Part shown: positions 36,189 to 47,539 of the stretch, one piece after another
Numbering within the stretch: position 1 is the stretch's first letter
Layout: every line of letters starts with the position of its first letter
NCBI GenBank assembly: GCA_009733775.1
Contig: WOGZ01000148.1
Span: forward strand, 16,958 to 80,957
DNA length: 64,000 nucleotides
Origin: Alectoria sarmentosa
Lineage: Eukaryota; Ascomycota; Lecanoromycetes; Lecanorales; Parmeliaceae
Reading direction: 5' to 3'
Made by a program: the position numbers and the translations under genes
Notes under the pieces: model-generated
Told to the model about the DNA's origin: nothing
Database searches by the model: none
What the model saw: only the letters and a program-made list of their open reading frames with translations

Positions 36189-37231
36189 AAATAATCGATC
36201 GAAATCGAAATTATTCGCAAAACCTTAATATCAATTTTAACGTATCAAAATTTCGTTATGTTATCATTATATCAAGAATTAATTTATCGTTATTATAATT
36301 ATAATTATAAACTTTGCGAACTTCTTTTCGAAAGATTTATATTTATGTACGATTTAAATTTAAGATTTGCGCCGTCATTTAAAAGATCGTTATCGTCGAC
36401 TTTTCGTTAATTATTTTGAATATTCTCATAAGATTATTATATTTATGTCTTTTGAGATTATTATATTTATGTTTTTAAGATCATTTAAGGTTATCGTATT
36501 TATGTTCTTAGGCGTTATTGGCGTTATCATTATCATGAATATCGTCGTTATATATCGTTCGCATGTACGTTATCAACCATTATTGTCAAGCATCAATATT
36601 TTAAAACGACTCTTACGAGTCTTATAATCGATCGTATACATATATGCATATACATATGCAATTCGAAATATTTCGTTCAATCAAAAAATAAACCTTCACA
36701 TATATTTATTAATCATGTGTCGATCGATTTTTGATATACATTAAGTGAATTAAAAATAAATTTGTTAAAAAACGGTTTTTCGTCAAAAAGTGGAATTTTT
36801 TCTATGTGACATCATGACGAATATATTCAAAAGAACATAATCGTTTCAGATTTTCGATTTTCACTTTTTTTATTCGACTTTGAACATCGCGAATTTCGAA
36901 TTTCGTTTTTTGAAATTCGAATGTTTATAAAAAATAAAGATGATGCATGAGAGATAAGAGATGATTTATAAAATAAAAATGATTTATGAAAAGAAAAATG
37001 ATCACATTCTTTTTCGAATTTTCATTGTTTTTATTCGATTTTGAATATCGCGAATTTCGAATCTCATGTTTAAAATTCGGATTTTTATCGAGCGCATAAA
37101 GGATAAAAGAGGTGTATAAAAATGATTTTACATTAATTATTCGACGCTAGGCTCATTGTAGTTATTTGACACTCGATTCATTTTATTTATTCGACATTCG
37201 ATTTTTTTAAAAATATACGTGCGAAAAAGAA
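36189..37231 (+). other. B1 3' noncoding region, part right of A3
   Basis: Begins with the AATA/AAATA duplicate and continues the family B 3' noncoding region to the polypurine tract gcgaaaaagaa (37221-37231). It contains two imperfect copies of a ~100-bp block around 'ttttattcgattttgaatatcgcgaatttcgaa' near 36865-36925 and 37020-37070. ORF 36367-36627 here is not conserved in B2 as a protein. Confidence 0.85.
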
Positions 37232-37353
37232 TGTCGAAATTCAGATCACGTGATAGATCACGTGTCGGGCGCATGCGCTTATAATTTAATCGCACTTTCC
37301 TTTGTAGCACTTTCAAAATAATACAATTAAGTGTCCTATATCATATTTTCACA
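37232..37353 (+). repeat. B1 3' LTR (122 bp)
   Basis: TGTCGAAATTCAG...TTTTCACA followed by the duplicate CAAAA. Two CACGTG sites in the arrangement gatCACGTGataga-tCACGTG and a gcgcatgcgc palindrome are intact. Confidence 0.95.
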
Positions 37354-38560
37354 CAAAACAAAAAAAAGAAAATGAGTTAAATAAGAGATTTATAAAAAGA
37401 GTGAAAATTTCTCATAATCTTATTTTAAATGTCGAAAAAAGAGAAAAACGAACGATTATTATTGAATTCAGAATTGTTCGTTTTCGATATTCGAGATTTC
37501 ATTTAATATTATAAAAATCAATATTTCGAACGAGCAAATTACTTATTCGCGTGTTTCGAATATTTTAAACATTTTGTCTTTATTATTCGTCGATTTAATC
37601 AAAAAAATGCGTGTCATCACGTTCATATTTTCGAAAAAAATGACGAAAAAAAAAAGATAATAAGTTAAAAAAACGAGTTTTATTCGAGACTCGTCGTTAA
37701 TAAAGAATAATTTTGAAAAAATACGAATCTTTAATCGCTTTAAAAATCAAAATCGAAATTGAATAATAACTTGATTATCTTTTTTCTCTTTATCGAGAAG
37801 ATGATTTTTATAAAAAAAAATGAAAAAAAAAAAAAAAGTCAAAAAGAAGATGATAATTTTTTTAATGATATCGAAATTTGTCGATAATAAATGATTTTAT
37901 TTAAAAATGTTAATCGCGTTATGAGAGAAGGGTAAAAAGTTTATATTAAAATAAATTTTGAAAACATTTGAAAATATTATAAATTTTAAGAACGTTGAAT
38001 TCGCAGAAAAATATAACAATAAAGATTAAATAATATATTATCGTTTTAAAAAAGTTAAAAATGTAATAAAAAATATATCGATCTTCATTAAAAAGGGTGA
38101 GAAACGATATAAAATTAAAATTATAATATATTATATCAATAATTCGTAGATTTTCATCACCTTAAAAAACTTTTTCGAGATTATAAATTATTATGTCTTG
38201 ATGATATAAATTAAGGATCTGAAGAAGTTTAAAGAAAAATTTAATTAAAATATAAAGAGAAATTTTATATAATTAAAATAAAGACCGTTATAATCTTTAA
38301 AATAAATCTCGATTTAAAAAAATTTTGAATTTGAAATCGAAAAGTCGAGATCAAATTTTGATATATTATTTATAATGAAATTTAAATTAATAAGTGTTAA
38401 TGAGATTTGCGAGATCTATCGCAAAATAAATCACATTATTGACGATTATGAGATAACGAATTTTAAATTCTTTAAAAAATTAAATTCTTTTTATTAAAAG
38501 ATAAATTCTTTATATCGTAATCATTATAACGATATATAAAATAAAAATCGTTTCATTAAA
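37354..38560 (+). pseudogene. LINE ORF1 relic with zinc-knuckle region
   Basis: Continues the LINE after the duplicate CAAAA. At 37552-37626 the read CFEYFKH, then R-R-F-N-Q-K-N-A-C-H-H-V-H, fits paired LINE ORF1 zinc knuckles (C-X2-C-X3-4-H...C...H) with one Cys as Tyr. Strongly basic low-complexity stretches follow near 37800-37850. ORF1 proteins of LINEs bind the element RNA. The link between ORF1 and ORF2 cannot be read exactly. Confidence 0.65.
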
Positions 38561-38599
38561 TGTTCATTTTGTTTTAAATTTAACACGATTAAAAAACAT

Positions 38600-39080
38600 A
38601 TATAATATGATGTAAAGTTATAACGTGAACGTTTAATTTTTATAAAAAGTTAATCTGTTTATCGAATTCGCGAAATATTATGAGAATTTGTTTTCGCAAA
38701 TATACATTATTATTCATATTACGAATTATAATGAAATTGTTATTATAATTAATATTAAAATTATAATATAAATGTTTAATGATAATTTGAATCATATTCT
38801 TTACATCAACGATGACGATCGCATTTTAATATATAAAGTTTTGTGTCGAAGTTATTCGCTTAATATAACATTTATTTACGATTCGATTTAAAATATCAAA
38901 CGCCTGATTTGATTTTAAGAGAAAAATGAAATATTTTGACACAATTCGATCTTTTCGTTTTACGACGTAATGAAAAAGAATTAAAATTTAATATTATTAA
39001 TAATAAATAAAGTTTTAAAAATATTTTCGCGAGTTTTTTAATTATAAAAAATTTCGGAATTATTAACATAATTTAAAGGA
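38600..39080 (+). pseudogene. LINE ORF2 endonuclease relic (AP-type)
   Basis: The read includes D-D-D-R-I-L-I-Y-K-V and then LNITFIYDSIQNIKR (about 38860-38903). This corresponds to the conserved G.....V.NVYAP.....R segment of apurinic-type LINE endonucleases, which nick the target for priming. The catalytic N-terminal residues are too mutated to name. The frame then runs on into the RT without obvious shift. Confidence 0.6.
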
Positions 39081-39539
39081 AATAATATATATAAATTAAT
39101 AAATAATTGAAAAATTAAATTTTTTGATTTGATAATTTTTATATATTACGTTAACGATATTTCATATTTAAAGATTAATAAAATATATATTAAAAAAAAT
39201 TAATTGAATGAATTTAAAGAATGAGACATTATATCGAGCGAACTTTTCATTAATTATAAAACGATCACGATTACAATCAAATCAATTTTTACGATTATTA
39301 ATTCGAAAAAATAACGATTATTTTTTATAATTTTATAAAGAAAATAAATGCGAGAATCTTATTTATAAACTTTAAAAACGTTTTTAAAATTAATCTTTTT
39401 GAAAAAATAAAACATATATAAGACATTAATAATTTAATTTTTGAAAAACATCGATAAAAGCGATAAGCATGTTAATAATAAATTGAAATTTAATTTATGA
39501 CGTAAAAGATTGATATATCAAAAGAAAAAGAATTTATAT

Positions 39540-40940
39540 AAAGTGAATCTCGAATTGAAAACAAAATTATTAATTATTAAAACGCGGAAGAAACATCTCA
39601 CGAACGTTTTTAATAAAAATTACGCATATAATATAATAACGAAACATTTAATGTTCAATGAAAAATTAATAAAATAATTCTTTTTTAAAACACGAAAAAT
39701 GAATTATAATTTCATTAAAACATTAAAAGATGATAACGATATAACATATTCGAATTCAAAAAGTATTTTCAAAATAATAACGAATTATTATTGAGGTCTT
39801 TACGATATTAAAATCTTCGATAAAAAAATTAAAAAACAGATATTAAATTATATTATAAAAAGGATATCGTCGAAAACGATGTCAAGATTGAAAAAATTGA
39901 TATCGTTATGAAAAATTAAAATCGTTATTCATCGAGCGACGTTGAAATCGTTATTTGAAAAAAACGATTTATTTAACGAATATTATAAGATACTCATATG
40001 ACATAAAAATCAAAAAAACGATTTTTCAACAATTATGCAAACGTTGACGAGATTCTTTAATGAAATTTAAAATAAAAAAACGTTATTAAAACGTTAAACG
40101 AATGATATTTTTATTCTTTTATTTAAAAATAAAAATATATAAATGAATATTCGAAATTATCGCTCTTTATTTATAATGAACGTGAATTATAAATTATTTA
40201 CGAATATATTGATATAAAGATTGATCGCGACTTTAAAAAAGATTATTAATTTATAATAATCAATCTTTTTATTTAAAAGATTTATCGATAACAATATTAA
40301 AATTGTTTAAAATTTGATAATTAAATATGAAATCATCGTAAAGCTCGCGAGATAAAGATCGAGATTAATAATCATTTTTTTAAATCAAAAAAAGACATAT
40401 GATAAAGTTAATCATAAATTTCTTTTTACGATATTAATTAAATTTGAGATATTAAAAGAATACATTTTTTGAATTTATTCTCTTTATCGAAACGTAAAAA
40501 TTAAAATGTTTATTAATAATTATCTTGAAAAAATTTTATAAGTTCGATATGATATACGTCAAAAAGATTTATTAAATTATATTTTTTTTATAATCGTTAT
40601 CGAAGATCTTACGCATTATATAATTTTAAATTTAATTATATTAAAAATCAAAATAAAAAACGTGTAATTGAAAATAATTATGTATGCGAATGATATAATA
40701 ATTATTATTTAAACGCAAATCGAAATCGACGCGTTAATAACGATTTTCGAGATTTATTGTAAAATCATAAACGTTAAGATTAATTAAATAAAATTATATA
40801 TTTTGCATATTAAAAAGATAATTCGAATTCGATTTAAAAACGTTAAAAAAGTCTTTTCGAATAACTTTTATAAACATTTGAATATTCTTATAAACATCAT
40901 AATAAAATATTAATTTGATATATTTTAAGCGGGAATATTA
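39540..40940 (+). pseudogene. LINE ORF2 reverse transcriptase relic (L1-like)
   Basis: Upstream, N-E-K-L-I-K-stop-F-F-F-K-T-R-K near 39660-39700 resembles the L1-clade ...KYFF.LEK motif. In the RT, I-R-N-Y-R-S-L-F-I-M-N-V-N-Y-K-L near 40150-40200 is domain 1. KTYDKVNHKFLF (catalytic Asp at 40401) is motif A. VRYDIRQKDLLNYIFF near 40540-40590 is the RQGDPLS region. MYANDIIII with YAND at 40683-40694 is motif C (YADD with one Asp lost). It is a non-LTR RT without doubt. Confidence 0.93.
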
Positions 40941-42690
40941 ATAAAAATTAAGATATCGATAAAAACATAAACGCGATATTATTTATCGATAAAAAATAAA
41001 ATTATGATTATTAACATTTTTATGATGTCTTTATTTAAATACGCTTTTTGTTTTTTAAAAATATCGATTAAAATTAAAAATGAATTAAATAAAAAATATT
41101 ATAAATTGATATAAAATAATAAAATTCGAGATATAATTCGAAATTTACATTTTTGTTATTTTGTAAATAAAAGTGAAATTGAAAACATTAATTTATATTT
41201 TATTATGAACGTCAACATAATGATCACGATCAATAAAATTATTAATAATTTTAATATTATATAAATTCAATTCGTCAAAAATGTTTTCATAATATGCGTC
41301 AAATTTGAAAATGCAAATTCGATACATGTTATAATAATAATTAATTTATGATTATTGCACTTTGCACGTCAAATTAATTATATTTTAAAACCTTTATAAT
41401 TATTATGATAAAATTGAAAAAAAAAATAAAATAAAATGAAAATGATATATTTTCGTTTCTCGTCAACAATAATGAAATTATTAATTATTTTCGTATAATA
41501 TTATATGTGTTTAAAAAAGAATTTAAATTTCGATAATGTTAAAAAGTTTAATTTAATAATGTAAATGAATTTATGAAAACGCGACGTTCTGATATTTAAT
41601 AATATTTAAGATTTAATACGTTAATAATCTATAATTCTCTTTAATTTTATCGATTTTTTTTCAATATTTATAATATTAAATGCGATACGACGATTAATCT
41701 CAAATTCTGTTTTTAAAATATAACATTTCATATTTTCAAAATAAACGCATTTTTAACATCTCGATCAAAATCAAAAAAAAAAATTTTTATGAAAAATGCA
41801 AATCGATCGATCTTTTTTGAAAACATTAATTTTCGTCAAATTTATCGTTATTTATTTGATAATAAATTTCGAAATATTAATTTTAATAAAAAAGTTCAAA
41901 GATTAATATTCGCATTTCGAAATAAATTCGATAAATTATTTATCGAAAAAGAAAAGATGTGAGCGGCGACTCGAAACAAATTTAAAATTTCAAAAATTAA
42001 AAATTTGTTATGAAGATTCTTATATAAAAAAAAATATGTAAAATCGAATTTAATTTGAATTTCGTATCTATAATAACGATGCTTTATATATAACGTGAAT
42101 TAATTTTTTTCGCATATTTAAATAAAATGCATTATTTTAAAAATTGTTTAAAAAAAAGTTAAATCGATTTGATTTTTTCTCTTTAAATTATTTATATTCG
42201 AAATTCGAATAATTAATGAAATGATTATCTTTATAATTCTTAATTCGAATTTAAAAAATATTTTCAAATAACGATGAGATATTTTTTATCAAGCGGTTAT
42301 ATAAACTTTATAAAAATGTTATCTTTTTTATAATTTCGAAGAGTCGATCAAATATTGAAATTCAATAACTGCTCGAAATTATTATAAAATATTAATTCGA
42401 AAATATATTTTTACGAATCGTATCTATTTTTTACAATTACGAAAAATATCGAAACAAAAATTACAACTTCGAGATCTTTAAGAAATTATGAATTTTTTTT
42501 TCTCAATTATTGAAAATTCGAAAGGATTTTATATATTTTATCGATTATAAAGATAGTATTTATAATAACGATGTGAAATACGTTATAAAATTCGACGACG
42601 TGAAAGATTTCAACGAAATGATTTAAGGCGATTTAAACGAAATTAATAATATAAATAAAATGATTAAGCGTGCTCTAACATTTAAATAAA
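40941..42690 (+). pseudogene. LINE ORF2 C-terminal relic and 3' end
   Basis: The RT frame peters out into RIP-damaged sequence. Coding-like reading can be followed to about 42670, ending with VKYVIKFDDVKDFNEM-type codons near 42575-42620. I do not see an RNase H signature or a clear poly(A) tail. The 3' border is taken as the change to RIP-spared sequence around 42780. Function of this region is unknown. Confidence 0.5.
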
Positions 42691-43050
42691 TTTAATAATT
42701 TAAGATTTTTTTAAATAAATGAGACGATTTTTATTATCTGATAAATCGATTAAATTTTATTTTTTTAAAAATAGAATTTAATGTATAATTATTTCGAAAA
42801 ATAACAGAGCGAAGCGACTTATAAGTTCGATTTTTTATAAATTTCGCTAAAGAAATACCTTCGTTTTAAAGAACTTACATAGTTTCAATAAAATAAACAA
42901 CTTATAAATTAATAACGTAGGTGATTTGACTTAAAAATACGATATCTCAATAGTTTTTATATCTTGATAAAGGCTCTATCAGCACGATTCTTTGAATTCA
43001 TTAGTTGATACGAATGAAGTGAGTGAAGTGACTTAATTGTAGTGTTAAAA

Positions 43051-43122
43051 CCAGCATAGAATCTGAGATCATATGGGTGTATTTAGAACCAGCATAGAGT
43101 CATATTATATGAGTGTATTAAA
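43051..43122 (+). repeat. Imperfect ~36-bp tandem repeat
   Basis: Two adjacent copies of an aaccagcatagag/aatc...atatgagtgtatt unit, differing by a short gap and a few substitutions. The differences are not restricted to C/T, so they look like ordinary divergence and not RIP. Confidence 0.75.
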
Positions 43123-43277
43123 TAAGTATTCTTTCGATTGTATTAAGCTCCGCCGGTTGTTAATAAGGTAGCGATGAAGCTAAGTGAGTATGATGTTGAG
43201 AAATGCAAGCGAAGAAGAATATCTTTGAAAGATGATGTAGAACTCGTTTTTTGATGGATTGAATTGCCGTTAAAAAT

Positions 43278-43481
43278 TTGAATAATGTGATATGTGTTCT
43301 TTCGAACGATGTAGGTTGCGATGAAGGTTTTTTGTTTATGAGGTGTTTATATGATAAAAAGATTCAACGTGTTCTTTATCAGGCTCGGTCGCTTGTTTCG
43401 AGTAATAATGAAAAACCCGTTACTTTTTTTCGTCGAGTGAGTGTACGAAGGAGATTTATTATAATATTAAAATTAATATAA
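43278..43481 (+). CDS. Unrecognised small ORF in the spared island (67 aa)
   Basis: A short open frame beginning MNNVICVLSNDVG and ending in a basic RRVSVRRRF stretch. I recognise no domain. It lies in sequence not damaged by RIP and uses a more balanced codon set than other ORFs here, which is the only support for it. The frame extends upstream without a stop as far as the codons before 43260, so it could be the tail of a longer, spliced or truncated gene. It is equally likely to be chance. Confidence 0.2.
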   Translation: MNNVICVLSNDVGCDEGFLFMRCLYDKKIQRVLYQARSLVSSNNEKPVTFFRRVSVRRRFIIILKLI

Positions 43482-43628
43482 AGTTTAAGATTATATGAGT
43501 ATATATAATGAGAATAATAAATTTAAAAAGAAAAGATTATGTAAAAGAAAGAAAGGTTTATATATAAATTCTTAAATTACGCTAAAGTCGATAAACTCGA
43601 TAAAATTAAGTGATGTTAAAGAAAGTAT

Positions 43629-43770
43629 TATTTAGGTCTCTCGCGGAGATTTAAAATTGTAATATAACGATTGTTCAATGATTGTATATTTATTTTAAAT
43701 GTACATCGATTATATATTAATTGAACAATTTAAAAATTCGATATGTGACTGAGACTTTTTGAAAGGAGTT
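43629..43770 (+). mobile_element. Fragment matching the left end of element C
   Basis: TATTTAGGTC at 43629-43638 aligns with the C terminus TGTCCGGGCC through C-to-T and G-to-A changes only. The following tcgcggagatttaaaattg matches C (22 of 25 bases over the block, all transitions). A subterminal hairpin (arms 43670-43679 and 43720-43729) sits at the same place as in C but with a different stem sequence. Homology fades where the minisatellite begins. Confidence 0.7.
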
Positions 43771-43773
43771 ATA

Positions 43774-43999
43774 CAATCATATTCATGATTATCGCAATCA
43801 CAGATTCATGATCATCGCAATCACATATTCATGATCATCGCAGTCACATATCTATGGTCATCGCAGTCACATATTTATAACCATCGCAGTCATAGACCCG
43901 TATTCATCGCAGTCATAAATCCGTATTTATCGCAATCACATACTTATGATCATCGCAATCACATATTTATGACCATCGCAGTTACATGCTCGTACTCAT
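43774..43999 (+). repeat. 23-bp minisatellite, left part
   Basis: About ten contiguous units of consensus cgcaatcacatattcatgatcat with point variation and no spacers. The array is cut by B2 at 43999 (duplicate CTCAT, 43995-43999) and resumes at 63770. It retains CpA and TpG, so it escaped RIP. The ORF running through it is a by-product. Confidence 0.92.
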
Positions 44000-44123
44000 T
44001 GTGGAAATATGATGTAGGACACTTAGTTGTATTTCTCTAAAAGTGCTACGAAGGAAAGTGCGATTATGTTACGAGCGCATGCGCTCGTGTCACGTGATCT
44101 ATCATATAATCTAAATTTCGACA
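44000..44123 (-). repeat. B2 3' LTR (124 bp)
   Basis: Reverse complement starts TGTCGAAATTTAG and ends TATTTCCACA. It contains gcgcatgcgc and a CACGTG site. It is flanked on the left by the minisatellite and on the right by the polypurine tract. Confidence 0.94.
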
Positions 44124-45300
44124 TTTTTTTTCGCACGTATACTTTTAAAAAAATCGAATGTTGAGTAAATAAAGTGAATCGAGCGTCGAATAATTATAAT
44201 GAATTTAACGTCAAATAATTAATGTGAAATCATTTTTATATATCTTTCTTATTTTTTATGCGCTTAATAAAAACCCGAATTTCAAATACGAAATTCGAAA
44301 TTCGCGATGTTCAAAATCGGGTAAGAATAATGAAAATTCGAAAAAGAATATAATCATTTTTTCATGAATCATTCTTATTTCATAAATTATTTTTATTTTT
44401 TATATATCATTTTCTTCTCTCTTTTATAAACATTCGAATTTCAAAAACGAGATTCGAAACTCGCGATGTTTAAAGCCGGGTAAAAAGAGTGAAAATCGAA
44501 AATCTAAAAACGATTATATTCTTTTGAACATATTCGTCACGATGTTATATAGAAAAAATTTCACTTTTTGACGAAAAATCGTTTTTTAACAAATTTATTT
44601 TCAGTTTATTTGATACATATCAAAAATCGATCGATATATAATCGATGAATATATGTGAGAGTTTATTTTTCGATTGAACGAAATATTCCGAATTGCATAT
44701 GCATATATATGTATATATACGATCGACTGTAAAACTTGTGAGGCTATTTTAAAATATTAATGCTTGATAATAATGATTGATAATATATATGCGAAAAATG
44801 TATAATGACGATATATATGATAATAATAACGATAATAACGTTTAAGAGTATAAATGTGATAATTTTAAAAATATGAATATAATGATTTTAAAAGATATGA
44901 TAATGATGATCTGATAAAAATATTTAAGACGATTAACAAAAAAACGTCAATAGCGACCTTTTGAATAACGTCGCAGATTTCAAATTTGAATCGAATATAA
45001 ATATAAATGTTTCGAAAAGAGGTTCGCAAAATTTGTTATTATAATTATAATAATAATAAATTAATTTCTGATATAATGATAACATAACGGAATTTTGATA
45101 CGTTAAAATTAGTATTGAGATTTTGCGAATAATTTTGATCTCGATTAATCATTTGATCGATTATCCGAAATGTGAAAATCAATAAAATCGCTTTTTTAAA
45201 ATTAAGAATATTAAATAATAATAATGAGGCGATTCAAATAACTTAAACGTCTTAAACGTCTCTTTTAAAATAATGATTTAAATAATTTTAAATGAATAAT
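44124..45300 (-). other. B2 3' noncoding region
   Basis: About 1.18 kb matching B1 28570-28711 plus 36194-37231. The purine tract sits next to the LTR at 44124-44136 on the minus strand. No coding content is conserved. Confidence 0.85.
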
Positions 45301-45309
45301 GTAAAGTTA

Positions 45310-47010
45310 CTTTCATTTTAAAGATATCGTGAAAAACAATAAATTTATTAAGACATAAAATCTTGATAAGATCATCAATCATTTATTTATCAATAAAAAT
45401 ATATTAAACATTTATAATATCATTATTGACTTTTTCGCGCACAAAATAATAAACGATATTAATATGTTTAATGCGAATATGAAATTGAGCGTTCTTTGCG
45501 AAAGCGATTGCGTTTTAATTATTTTTAAAAATTATGATAATCTTAAAATTCGAATCGTCAAATCGCAAAAATTAATTAAAAAGGTTTTTTAATTAAATAA
45601 TTTTTTTAATAATTTATATTTGATCGATATATTTTATTTCATAAATAAATAATATTATAATAATTTAACGTTTATTTGATTAATTAATAACGTCGTTATT
45701 CAAATTGAATAAATAATCGAAAATGAACCTTCGAATTGAGTTTTCAATTCAATTAAAATTAATGTAATCGAATAAATTTTTTAAAAAGTTCTTATACACG
45801 AATTTATAATGCATCGTGTTTTTAAAATATCGAAAAATTCGAATAATCGCATTTTAATGCGCTGAAATAAAATTAATTAAATATCGATTAATTAAAAAAA
45901 CAACATAAATGATATCGAGACGAATTTTCAACATAACGTATATAAAAGAATTTATAACGAATTGATATTTTTCACGAAGCTTTTTAAAAATCACATAATT
46001 CTTTTTAACGAGCGTTAATTTGCGATTGATTTCAAATGATATATTAACAAAAATGAGATTTCAATATTTGAAATGATTAAAAAAGCGTATAATATACGTT
46101 TTTTGTTTTAAACGAATAATGTCGTTATAACGATTTCTTTTAACGATTATGTTCAAATAAAAAGCGTATAATCTCAAATTTAACATATGAAATTTGACGT
46201 TTAAGATATTTTTAATTCATTTGATGACGACTTTATTGCGATTTATGATCAAAACATCATCGACATAAAACGTTATAATGATTTTTTTTTTAAAGTTCAT
46301 AAATACATTATTATTCGATTCGATAAAATTGAAATTTAATTTTTTTATATAAATCGAGAAATGTTGATATTAAATTTTAAAAGATTATTTCAAATCATAA
46401 AGAGTTTTATTTAATTTATAAACCTTAATATTATCTTTGTTAAAGTTTTCAAATTGTTATATATAAATGTTTTTTTGAATATCATTATAAAAAAAACCGA
46501 TTTTGACGTTTATTTATTTTATATTTTAATTCATAATCGTCGTAAACGTAAAGATAATTTTATAATTTATAAACTTTATCATTAACGCGAAAATATTATG
46601 ATAATCACGATTTTTTTATTATTCGAATTTTCGAACAATTCAACGTATTTTATAACGAATAATTTCTCTTTTAAAACCTCGTTTCACGATATAAATTTAA
46701 CGATCTCGAAAAACACGAACCCTTAAAGACGCCTGAATAAGATATCAAATATTGTTATTCATAAAAGACTTATACTCATCTCACATGTTAATCTTTCAAT
46801 TTATATAAAATAAATCATTGAAAATCGTTTATTCGTAAATTATAAATTCGAAAATATTAAGTTTATTAATATGATTTATAAAAAAAACAAAAATAACGAA
46901 AATTTTCGTTAAAGAATTAAATGATAAATTACGAAGATTCGAAATAATGAAATTTTTATGATTATCAAATATCTTTTAAATAATTTTATACTCGAGATGT
47001 TTTTATATAA
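45310..47010 (-). pseudogene. B2 reverse transcriptase and RNase H relic
   Basis: The catalytic RT motif YVDD is intact at 46267-46256, followed by VLIINRN-like codons. LYDLK-like codons lie near 46410. The RNase H end includes an I-D-D-L-I-K stretch near 45385-45365, matching the copia C-terminus. Stops are frequent elsewhere. Comparison with B1 shows mainly C/T and G/A differences. Confidence 0.92.
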
Positions 47011-47539
47011 TTTTTATTTTAATAAATTTCGAAGACATTAATGAAGGGAAAATGATAATAAACCTGACGATTGATGCAATAGGTTTGATAAATGTCATAA
47101 ACACACGTATTGTAATGACGATAAAATAAAATTCTTAAAAACGATTAACGATTGACGATGATCGAATATTCGTTAACGATAATCGATTTAACGATTTAAT
47201 CGAAATCACAGATTCAACGTTTAATAATATAATAATACGTTATTTATTTAATACTTTTCTTATAATGAATATTAATACGAAAAAATGTTAACATTTATTT
47301 AAAAATTCGTGAACTTTAATTTCTTTTTCGAGGTTCACGAAATGTAAACATTTTTCGACGAAATATATATTGTTAATGCGAATAATCTTCTTTTTAATTA
47401 GATTATAAAAATGAAAAATGAATTCGTTTTTATAATTTAAAAGAATACATTTCTCGCTTTTATTTATAAGTTTCTTTTAAATATATTTTAAAACGTAAAT
47501 AATAAAATTAATGATACGCAAATAAAAAAAAAAAAATTT

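Larger units (their letters stand above)
21497..37353 (+). mobile_element. Ty1/copia family B, copy B1, split by A3
   Basis: Bounded by 122-bp LTRs (21497-21618, 37232-37353) with TG...CA ends and a perfect 5-bp target duplication CAAAA. Inside are an extra LTR-leader unit, Gag, protease, integrase, RT, RNase H and a 3' noncoding region. Removing A3 plus one AAATA leaves about 8.4 kb, or about 7.2 kb without the extra unit. It sits in the LINE. The integrase DX35E and RT YVDD residues are intact here, although many other codons are stops. Confidence 0.95.
42780..43628. other. Second RIP-spared island
   Basis: Non-CpG cytosines and TpG return (for example tattaagctccgccggttg near 43143-43161). 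Runs of gatgaag, gaagtgag and gagtgaagtgact are visible. The composition suggests single-copy DNA between the LINE and the C-like fragment. A 67-codon ORF lies inside (43278-43481). Otherwise I see no gene, tRNA or rRNA. Sequence after about 43480 becomes AT-rich again. Confidence 0.55.

Noticed and set aside
43774..43999. Possible CRISPR array
   Set aside because: The 23-bp units are contiguous with no spacers and the setting is eukaryotic; this is a minisatellite.
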